DNA of 64,000 nt. Source: Christiangramia fulva. GTDB taxonomy: Bacteria > Bacteroidota > Bacteroidia > Flavobacteriales > Flavobacteriaceae. The stretch is from positions 4,030,001-4,094,000 of the forward strand of contig NZ_CP028136.1 in NCBI RefSeq assembly GCF_003024155.1, given 5' to 3'. Shown in pieces: positions 58,012-64,000 of the stretch. Position 1 is the first letter of the stretch. The number at the start of each line of letters is the position of its first letter. The notes beneath the pieces are model-generated. The model did no database searches. It worked only from the letters and a program-made list of their open reading frames with translations, and was not told the origin of the DNA. A program made the translations under genes and the position numbers.

Positions 58012-58240
58012 ACATCTGCAGAAGAACAATGAGGTTGAGAAGCTTGAGCACACTATAGAAGTGCTGGAAAATTTCACCGAACACCGCTCGGTTTCTGAAG
58101 AAGAAATGGATGTGATAGGCGAATTGCTCACCAACCTTTGCGGAGCTGTGGAAGTCCATAAAATGATTGAAGACGGAGTTCCCGAAAGGGATGCCGCTAA
58201 TAATTTTGTGAAGAAAGTGTTAGGTTCTATAGACAAATAA
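57992..58240 (+). CDS. small helical protein, DUF6952-like, unknown function
   Basis: The 82-residue, acidic, mostly helical protein begins MKLPVIRHLQKNNEVEKLEHTIEVLENF and contains EEEMDVIGELLTNLCGAVEVHKMI with one Cys. Its start lies 20 nt inside the thioredoxin gene, and it ends 21 nt before a terminator, so peroxiredoxin-thioredoxin-this gene form one unit. I believe it matches the DUF6952 family of Flavobacteriia but cannot verify it here. A partner or adaptor role for the peroxide-reduction pair is a reasonable guess from the coupling. Confidence 0.75.
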   Translation: MKLPVIRHLQKNNEVEKLEHTIEVLENFTEHRSVSEEEMDVIGELLTNLCGAVEVHKMIEDGVPERDAANNFVKKVLGSIDK

Positions 58241-58260
58241 CTTTCTTCATCCCCATAAAT

Positions 58261-58294
58261 AAAGGCTGTTTTCGCAAGAAGGCAGCCTTTTCTG
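58261..58294 (+). terminator. rho-independent terminator after the peroxiredoxin operon
   Basis: An AAAGGCTG / CAGCCTTT stem, followed by T-rich sequence, lies 21 nt after the small gene's stop. Confidence 0.8.
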
Positions 58295-58363
58295 TTTTAT
58301 GAAAATTTTAGTAATAAGCCGTTTTCATTCTTCTAAATTTATAAGGAGTAAAACCATCACAAT

Positions 58364-58864
58364 ATGGCAAAAATAGATTTTGAAGGAGAAAAAGTGACGA
58401 CCTATGGGAACCTTCCCCCAATTGGAGAAAAGGCTCCCCATTTTGAATTAATCAAATCTGATCTTTCCATTGCAACCTTAGAAGACTTTAAAGGAAAAAG
58501 AATAATAATGAATATTTTTCCAAGTATAGACACCGGTGTCTGTGCCACTTCGGTCAAAAATTTCAACGAGAAGGCAACAAAACTTGACAATACCGTTGTT
58601 TTATGTATATCCCGGGACCTTCCCTTTGCGCAACAGCGGTTTGTTAACGATGAAGGCCTGAAAAACGTGGTAAACCTCTCCGATTTCAAAGACCGGAATT
58701 TTGGAAAGGACTACGGCGTTGAAATGATTGATGGCCCCTGGGAAACCCTTCTCTCAAGAGCCGTTTTGGTTCTGGACGAAACCGGAAAAGTAATTTATTC
58801 TGAACAGGTGCCTAAAATTGAGGAGGAACCTGATTATCTTGCAGCACTGAAAACGCTTTTATAA
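58364..58864 (+). CDS. tpx: thiol peroxidase, resolving Cys absent
   Basis: The 166-residue protein matches Tpx throughout, with the peroxidatic Cys60 in PSIDTGVCATSV and the conserved Cys81 in VVLCISRDLPFAQ. E. coli Tpx has its resolving Cys95 in RFCGAEG; here the corresponding residue is Val94 (QRFVNDEG). The enzyme therefore cannot make the usual intramolecular disulfide. It may act as a 1-Cys peroxidase or use Cys81. Its stop overlaps the dgkA ATG by 1 nt (TAATG). Confidence 0.92.
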   Translation: MAKIDFEGEKVTTYGNLPPIGEKAPHFELIKSDLSIATLEDFKGKRIIMNIFPSIDTGVCATSVKNFNEKATKLDNTVVLCISRDLPFAQQRFVNDEGLKNVVNLSDFKDRNFGKDYGVEMIDGPWETLLSRAVLVLDETGKVIYSEQVPKIEEEPDYLAALKTLL

Positions 58865-59226
58865 TGAAAAACAGTTTCCTCGGAAAAAGGATCAGAGGAG
58901 GTGGATACGCGATGAAAGGCGCATGGCTGTTGTTAATGCATGAGCCTAGCATTCAGGTGCAGTTTGTTATTTCAATTTTGGTGTGTATTGCCGGACTTTA
59001 TTTCGACATCTCGAAAACCGAATGGATCGCGCAGTTCTTTGCCATTGGCCTGGTGATGACCGCTGAAGGATTGAACACAGCCGTTGAAGCAATTGCCGAC
59101 TTTGTACACCCCGATTTCCATGCGAAGATCGGCCATATCAAAGATGTTGCCGCGGGCTCGGTCTTTATTGCCGCAGTTACGGCAGTTATTATCGCCGCTT
59201 TTATTTATTTCCCTTATATTTTCTAA
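58864..59226 (+). CDS. dgkA: diacylglycerol kinase
   Basis: The 120-residue integral membrane protein has three hydrophobic helices and the DgkA signature AEGLNTAVEAIADFV with the catalytic Glu, plus KDVAAGSVF. It phosphorylates diacylglycerol (or undecaprenol in some Gram-positives) to recycle lipids. It overlaps tpx by 1 nt, so the two are translated together, a pairing without an obvious biochemical link. Confidence 0.93.
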   Translation: MKNSFLGKRIRGGGYAMKGAWLLLMHEPSIQVQFVISILVCIAGLYFDISKTEWIAQFFAIGLVMTAEGLNTAVEAIADFVHPDFHAKIGHIKDVAAGSVFIAAVTAVIIAAFIYFPYIF

Positions 59227-59284
59227 CCGGGTTAAAATCCTACACCTAAGCGTGATCTTAAAAATGATTTAGGCAGCCCTGAGT

Positions 59285-60091
59285 TCAGGAAGTTAACGGA
59301 ATAGACAATACCGGAATTGCCGATTCTGATGCCATGATCCTCGTTTTGCTGCGGTGAATAATAGATTCCCAGAAATTATACTTCTGCGGAATCATTACCA
59401 GGAGGTCTGCAGGTAAAGTTTTGATCTCCTGCCTGATCTCATTTAGGATCATATCAGATTTTATCTCTTTGAAATCGTAGTCGGAGCCTTCGAATTCCTG
59501 AAGAATAGTTCGGGAACATTCCTTTTTCAAATTGCGGTTCACATGAAAAATTTCGATTTTGGCTTTGAAAAAATCGGCCAGTAACTTTATTTTATCTGAA
59601 ATCTGCTGCCGCCCTTCAACCACATCATCGTATGCAAAAAGAATGTTCCTGATGCCATTAAATTTTGCCTCGGGCGGAACAGTTAAAACAGGGTAACTGT
59701 GTTTTCTAATAGCCGAGGTGGTAGTATTTCCAAAAAGATCCTGATCCAGGGCTTTTTCAGTCATTCCCATAACGATAAGATCAGCCTCATATTTTTTATA
59801 CAGCCATTTCAATTCTTCCGGCACCTCAGACATCATACTTGATTCATAATGGGTTTCTATGCCAAAACGGGAAGCCAGGCTTTCACATTTTAATTTTAAA
59901 AGTTCCTGGTTCTCTTCTTCAAGCCCTATTAAGGCTTCAGCCGGTAAAAGCGAATTGCCAAAATGGGAAGGGATCGTAAAGGAATTGAAAATAATGATGC
60001 GCGCTCCTACTTTCTGGGCGAAAGAAGCCGCATAATTCAGGGCATTTTCAGCTTCGGCGGAAAAATCGGTAGCGACGATGATTGTTTTCAT
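59285..60091 (-). CDS. tandem universal stress protein
   Basis: The 268-residue protein has two Usp domains (about 1-145 and 146-268). The first begins TIIVATDFSAEAENALNYAASFAQKVGARIIIFNSF and carries an ATP-binding-type GxxxxxxxxxGNTTTSAIRKHSYPVLTVP. The second is more divergent and ends STRIMASESAIPVLSIP-like. It is a cytoplasmic stress or starvation protein. It is convergent with dgkA and has a perfect -7 box 50-60 nt upstream. Confidence 0.88.
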   Translation of the reverse strand: MKTIIVATDFSAEAENALNYAASFAQKVGARIIIFNSFTIPSHFGNSLLPAEALIGLEEENQELLKLKCESLASRFGIETHYESSMMSEVPEELKWLYKKYEADLIVMGMTEKALDQDLFGNTTTSAIRKHSYPVLTVPPEAKFNGIRNILFAYDDVVEGRQQISDKIKLLADFFKAKIEIFHVNRNLKKECSRTILQEFEGSDYDFKEIKSDMILNEIRQEIKTLPADLLVMIPQKYNFWESIIHRSKTRIMASESAIPVLSIPLTS

Positions 60092-60144
60092 AAAATTTAA
60101 TTTAAATGAGCGCGTTACAATTCAGAAATAAATAATGATACTCA

Positions 60145-60152
60145 CAAAATTA
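60145..60152 (-). promoter_or_regulatory. candidate -7 box of the Usp gene
   Basis: On the minus strand this reads TAATTTTG, a perfect TAnnTTTG match, 54 nt before the Usp ATG. No -33 box is evident. Confidence 0.45.
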
Positions 60153-60264
60153 CAGGCTTAACTTAATTACACACTGACGAATATCATATTTACTGCACAT
60201 TCTGAATAAAAAATGTTAATTTTAAATACAATATCTTTTCTTTATTTTAGAAGAGGCTAATTTG

Positions 60265-60287
60265 TATTTTTGCCAAAATTCCCGGAG
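60265..60287 (+). promoter_or_regulatory. ftsK -7 box and ribosome-binding site
   Basis: TATTTTTG (60265-60272) is a perfect TAnnTTTG box only 21 nt before the ATG, so the leader must be very short. GGAG (60284-60287), 6 nt before the ATG, is an unusually good Shine-Dalgarno for this window. Together they decide the start at 60294 over the open frame from 60270. Confidence 0.5.
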
Positions 60288-60293
60288 CTACCT

Positions 60294-62645
60294 ATGGCCA
60301 AAAAGAAAGCTAAAACCAAAAAAACCCGTACTTCATCCCGTAAATTTTCGTTGAAACTTAACCGGCATCAAAAAGTGGTTTTTGGAAGTTTCCTGATGCT
60401 TTTTGGCCTGGCCCTCATCATCGCCTTCGTATCGTTTCTTTTTAACTGGCAGGCAGACCAGAGTGTGCTGAATGAATTTACCAACCGTGAAGCAGAGGCT
60501 CAAAACTGGCTGAGCAAATTTGGTGCAGCGGTAAGCGACTTTTTTATCTATAAAGGTTTCGGAATAGCTTCTTTCACAATGGCTTTCCTGATATTTCTAA
60601 GTGGGATCTATCTATTCCTGGGTTTTAGCAATAACAATCTTAAGAAATTCTGGTTCTGGGGGACACTTGTGATGATATGGTTCTCGGTTTTCTTCGGATT
60701 TTTTGCCGGTTCTTACGCCATTCTTGGCGGCCGCATTGGTTATGAAATGAATGATTTTCTTCAGGATTATCTCGGCTTCTTTGGAACAATTCTGCTGATG
60801 CTCTTCCTTTTTATAGCTTATCTCACTATTAGGCTGAAGATGACTCCGGAAATGGTCATAGAATTTTTCCGTTCTGGCAAAAAAGAATTGAAAGACGGAT
60901 TTAAAGATGCTGAAATTCCAGTAAGTGAAACCGAAGAGGAAATAGACTGGAAGGAAAAAGCCGCTATCAAGGAAGAAAAACCTGAAAAAACCATTGATCT
61001 TTCCGAAAAAAACAAGCCTGAACCTTCAGAAGAACCCACTATCAAAGAACCTGAAGAAGACGTTTCTATGGAGGTTGAAGCTGCCGCTGAAGAAGAGGAA
61101 GAAGATAATTTAAGCAAAAAACTGGTGAAAGATTTTGGGGAATTTGACCCCACTCTGGAACTGAAGAATTATAAATTTCCAACCATCGATCTTTTAAAAG
61201 ATTATGGCGGCGGGATAACCATCAACCAGGAGGAACTCGAGGACAATAAAAACCGTATTGTTGATACCCTCAAGAATTACAAGATCGATATCGCGCAGAT
61301 CAAAGCTACTGTTGGCCCCACGGTTACCCTTTACGAGATAGTTCCCGAAGCGGGAATACGTATCTCGAAGATCAAAAACCTTGAAGACGATATCGCCTTA
61401 TCACTCTCTGCGCTGGGAATCCGGATTATCGCGCCCATCCCCGGCCGCGGAACTATCGGTATAGAGGTGCCTAATAAAAATCCGAGTATCGTTTCCATGC
61501 GTTCGGTGATCTCTTCACCAAAATTTCAAAATGCCGAGATGGAATTGCCCATGGCGCTGGGAAAAACCATCTCTAATGAAACTTTTGTGGTCGACCTGGC
61601 AAAAATGCCTCACCTGCTAATGGCCGGGGCGACGGGTCAGGGGAAATCGGTTGGATTGAACGCCATTCTGGCCTCCCTGCTTTATTGCAAACATCCCGCT
61701 GAAGTGAAGTTTGTACTGGTCGATCCAAAAAAGGTGGAACTCACGCTTTTCAACAAAATAGAACGACATTACCTGGCGAAACTTCCAGATACCGAAGAGG
61801 CCATTATTACCGATAATACCAAGGTGATCAATACGCTGAATTCATTATGTATCGAAATGGACAACCGCTACGAACTGCTGAAGGATGCCATGTGCCGGAA
61901 TATTAAAGAATACAACACAAAATTCAAGGCCAGGAAACTAAATCCGAACGACGGCCACAAATTTTTGCCCTATATCGTTTTGGTGGTTGATGAGTTTGCC
62001 GACCTGATCATGACCGCCGGGAAAGAGGTTGAAACTCCCATCGCCCGACTCGCACAGCTCGCCAGGGCAATAGGAATTCATTTGATCATCGCCACACAAA
62101 GGCCTTCCGTAAATGTTATTACCGGTATTATCAAGGCCAACTTCCCCGCACGAATTGCTTTCCGCGTAACTTCAAAGATCGACTCGCGCACCATTCTGGA
62201 TAACCAGGGAGCCGATCAGCTAATTGGCCGGGGTGATATGCTCTTCACCCAGGGGAACGAACTTAGAAGGCTTCAGTGTGCCTTTGTAGATACTCCCGAA
62301 GTTGACAAGATCACAGAATTTATTGGTTCACAAAAAGCCTATCCCGATGCGCATCAGCTTCCGGCCTACGAAAGTGAGGAAAGTGGCACAGGAGTTGATA
62401 TAGATGTGAGCGAGCGGGACAAACTGTTCCGCGAAGCCGCAGAAGTGATCGTCACCGCCCAGCAGGGCTCTGCATCATTACTTCAAAGAAAGCTGAAATT
62501 AGGCTATAACCGTGCAGGTAGAATTATTGATCAACTGGAAGCCGCAGGCATTGTTGGCCCTTTTGAAGGAAGCAAGGCACGGCAGGTTTTAGTAAGCGAT
62601 CTTGCGGCGCTCGATCAGCTATTAAATGAAGAACCAAACAATTAA
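60294..62645 (+). CDS. ftsK: DNA translocase FtsK/SpoIIIE
   Basis: The start at 60294 (MAKKKAKTKK) gives 783 residues. There are four membrane segments in the first 190 residues and a Glu/Lys-rich linker (about 200-290). The motor follows, with Walker A GATGQGKS at 445-452, Walker B LVVDEFADLIM, and RLAQLARAIGIHLIIATQRPSVNVITG. The C-terminal gamma winged helix (about 710-775; ASLLQRKLKLGYNRAGRIIDQLEAAGIVGP) recognises KOPS-type sites. It pumps DNA at the division septum. The linker is short, as usual in Bacteroidota. Confidence 0.95.
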   Translation: MAKKKAKTKKTRTSSRKFSLKLNRHQKVVFGSFLMLFGLALIIAFVSFLFNWQADQSVLNEFTNREAEAQNWLSKFGAAVSDFFIYKGFGIASFTMAFLIFLSGIYLFLGFSNNNLKKFWFWGTLVMIWFSVFFGFFAGSYAILGGRIGYEMNDFLQDYLGFFGTILLMLFLFIAYLTIRLKMTPEMVIEFFRSGKKELKDGFKDAEIPVSETEEEIDWKEKAAIKEEKPEKTIDLSEKNKPEPSEEPTIKEPEEDVSMEVEAAAEEEEEDNLSKKLVKDFGEFDPTLELKNYKFPTIDLLKDYGGGITINQEELEDNKNRIVDTLKNYKIDIAQIKATVGPTVTLYEIVPEAGIRISKIKNLEDDIALSLSALGIRIIAPIPGRGTIGIEVPNKNPSIVSMRSVISSPKFQNAEMELPMALGKTISNETFVVDLAKMPHLLMAGATGQGKSVGLNAILASLLYCKHPAEVKFVLVDPKKVELTLFNKIERHYLAKLPDTEEAIITDNTKVINTLNSLCIEMDNRYELLKDAMCRNIKEYNTKFKARKLNPNDGHKFLPYIVLVVDEFADLIMTAGKEVETPIARLAQLARAIGIHLIIATQRPSVNVITGIIKANFPARIAFRVTSKIDSRTILDNQGADQLIGRGDMLFTQGNELRRLQCAFVDTPEVDKITEFIGSQKAYPDAHQLPAYESEESGTGVDIDVSERDKLFREAAEVIVTAQQGSASLLQRKLKLGYNRAGRIIDQLEAAGIVGPFEGSKARQVLVSDLAALDQLLNEEPNN

Positions 62646-62654
62646 AAACTCACA

Positions 62655-63296
62655 ATGAAAAAATTAGTATTTATCCTGGCTGCGATCATGGCCTTTAATG
62701 TGCAGGCACAAAATTCGAAACCGGCAGAGAAACTTCTGAATGAAGTTTCAAAAAAAGTGAAATCGTATGATAATATGGTGATCGAATTTAAGTACGCCCT
62801 GGATAATAGCAAAGAAAATGTGCACCAGGAAACGCGTGGAGATGTAAGCATCGATGGGGACAAATATGTTCTGAACCTGATGGGAACCACGCAGATGTTC
62901 GATGGTAAAAAAATATATACCATCATCCCAGAAGATGAAGAGATCAATATTTCAAACTATTCTGAAGATGATACCAACAGCATTACCCCTTCAAAAATGT
63001 TCACTTTTTATGAAGACGGGTATAACTATGATATGGATATCACCCAGAATGTCAACGGCAGGGAGATCCAGTATGTGAAACTCACTCCTAAAGACAGCAA
63101 TGCCGAGATCAAGAATATCCTGCTTGGAATAGACAAACAAACAAAGAATATTTATAATCTTATCCAAACCCAGGAAAACGGCACTAAAGTAACAATTACT
63201 GTAAAAAGCTTTAAAACCGATCAACCGCTTGCAAAAAATCTTTTTACTTTTGACGAGGATCGATACAGTAATTATTACATCAACCGTTTAGACTAA
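62655..63296 (+). CDS. LolA-like outer-membrane lipoprotein carrier
   Basis: The 213-residue protein has a signal peptide (about 1-18, ending VQA) and a LolA-like half-barrel. Key stretches are AEKLLNEVSKKVKSYDNMVIEFKYAL, QETRGDVSIDGDKYVLNLMGTTQMFDGKKIYTIIPEDEEINI and PSKMFTFYEDGYNYDM. It would shuttle lipoproteins through the periplasm, a busy task given the many SusD/GH lipoproteins. It follows ftsK by 9 nt, and its stop is one base before the proposed start of the permease gene, so the three genes form an operon. Confidence 0.88.
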   Translation: MKKLVFILAAIMAFNVQAQNSKPAEKLLNEVSKKVKSYDNMVIEFKYALDNSKENVHQETRGDVSIDGDKYVLNLMGTTQMFDGKKIYTIIPEDEEINISNYSEDDTNSITPSKMFTFYEDGYNYDMDITQNVNGREIQYVKLTPKDSNAEIKNILLGIDKQTKNIYNLIQTQENGTKVTITVKSFKTDQPLAKNLFTFDEDRYSNYYINRLD

Positions 63297-63297
63297 T

Positions 63298-64000
63298 TTG
63301 AAAATACTTGACCGGTACATACTAACCAGTTACCTAAAAACATTCTTTTCGGTCTTCATCATACTCATGTTCATTTTTGTGCTCCAGACCATCTGGCTGT
63401 ACATTGGTGAATTGGCAGGGAAAGACCTGGATATTGGGGTAATTTTAAAATTCCTCCTTTATTTTTCACCAAAACTGGTACCCCTGGTATTACCGCTCAC
63501 CATCCTGCTTACTTCCATCATGACCTTTGGTAGTTTTGCCGAAAACTATGAGTTTGCAGCCATGAAATCATCAGGTATCTCCCTGCAGCGTGCGATGCGG
63601 GGACTTACCGTTTTTATATTCTTCATTAGCCTCGTCGCCTTCTTTTTTGCAAATAATGTAATTCCTGAAGCTGAATTTAAATCTATAAACCTTAGAAAGA
63701 ATATCGCCCAGCTCAAACCCGCAATGGCGATCACCGAAGGCGTTTTTAACGATCTCGGCGATTTCAATATCAAAGTAGAAGATAAATATGGCGAGAATGA
63801 TCATTACCTGAAAAATGTCATTATCCATAAAAAAACTCCCAGAGGAGGAAACCATACCGTAATTAAGGCTAAGGAAGGAGAACTTGTTGGCAGTACCGAT
63901 TCTGACGTGCTTTCACTGATCTTGAAAGAAGGAAATTATTACGACGAGGTACAGCCAGGTGATTTTAGTAAACGTCAACGAAAACCCTTTGCAAAAAGTT
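63298..64000 (+). CDS. LptF/LptG-family permease (partial, C-terminus outside window)
   Basis: Starting at a TTG at 63298, one base after the LolA-like stop, the frame is open to the right edge (234 codons). It begins MKILDRYILTSYLKTF and has two or three membrane segments (FFSVFIILMFIFVLQTIWLYI, LVPLVLPLTILLTSIMTFGS, LTVFIFFISLVAFFF), then a soluble periplasmic part. EFAAMKSSGISLQRAMRG is a hallmark of the YjgP/YjgQ family. The protein forms the inner-membrane part of the LPS export ABC transporter. Assignment to LptF or LptG needs the missing half. No ATG start is available nearby in this frame. Confidence 0.85.
   Translation, partial: MKILDRYILTSYLKTFFSVFIILMFIFVLQTIWLYIGELAGKDLDIGVILKFLLYFSPKLVPLVLPLTILLTSIMTFGSFAENYEFAAMKSSGISLQRAMRGLTVFIFFISLVAFFFANNVIPEAEFKSINLRKNIAQLKPAMAITEGVFNDLGDFNIKVEDKYGENDHYLKNVIIHKKTPRGGNHTVIKAKEGELVGSTDSDVLSLILKEGNYYDEVQPGDFSKRQRKPFAKS

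Overview
The window reads as a chromosomal segment of a marine-type Flavobacteriaceae (Bacteroidota). Evidence: two SusC/SusD pairs, many lipoproteins with short flavobacterial signal peptides, TAnnTTTG-type -7 promoter boxes, few Shine-Dalgarno sites, moderate-to-low G+C, and housekeeping genes (FtsK, LolA-like, LptF/G-like, class II ribonucleotide reductase) of Bacteroidota type. No tRNA, rRNA, CRISPR array, transposase or phage gene was seen. The species cannot be named from sequence alone.

Region 1 (1-10.6 kb) is a maltodextrin/starch utilisation locus. On the minus strand lie a LacI-type regulator and an SLC45-like sugar permease overlapping a beta-phosphoglucomutase (cut by the window edge). 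On the plus strand are SusC, SusD, SusE and a GH13 alpha-amylase lipoprotein. The logic is surface binding and cleavage of starch, TonB-dependent import, uptake across the inner membrane, and channelling of beta-glucose-1-phosphate through PgmB. A B12-dependent ribonucleotide reductase (10.9-13.4 kb) stands alone behind strong terminators.

Region 2 (13.7-46.2 kb) is a large beta-galactoside locus. A minus-strand block runs from a sugar permease (34.5 kb) through a GH2 lipoprotein, a 1116-residue DUF5107-like/TPR protein, SusC, SusD, a LacZ-type GH2, another GH2 and a clan GH-A (GH5-like) secreted enzyme. An AraC regulator is divergent from the permease. Next come a GH35 beta-galactosidase, a Tat-type sugar-isomerase-like protein and a degenerate-Nudix regulator, all on minus. 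Divergent from these are galK, galT and a second LacI regulator, followed by convergent genes for an SGLT-like transporter and galM. Galactose freed by the GH2/GH35 enzymes would enter the Leloir pathway; galE is not in the window. A 14-nt motif placed directly before the -7 boxes of both the isomerase and galK is the best candidate for the Nudix regulator's operator.

Region 3 (46-56.8 kb) is mixed metabolism: a secreted CocE/NonD-type hydrolase, tilS, pabB, an FMN reductase, a 35-residue lysine-rich protein, a repeat-rich 0.25 kb stretch, lpdA, an Lrp/AsnC regulator divergent from a methionine gamma-lyase-like PLP enzyme, and an NhaC-family antiporter.

Region 4 (57-64 kb) holds a peroxide-defence cluster (2-Cys peroxiredoxin, WCGNC thioredoxin, a small conserved-looking protein, and a thiol peroxidase lacking the usual resolving Cys) followed by dgkA, a tandem Usp protein, ftsK, a LolA-like carrier and the start of an LptF/LptG-family permease.

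The parts most worth follow-up are the DUF5107-like/TPR protein inside the galactoside locus, the Nudix regulator with its proposed operator, the GH5-like enzyme of unknown specificity, and an interrupted intergenic repeat next to lpdA.
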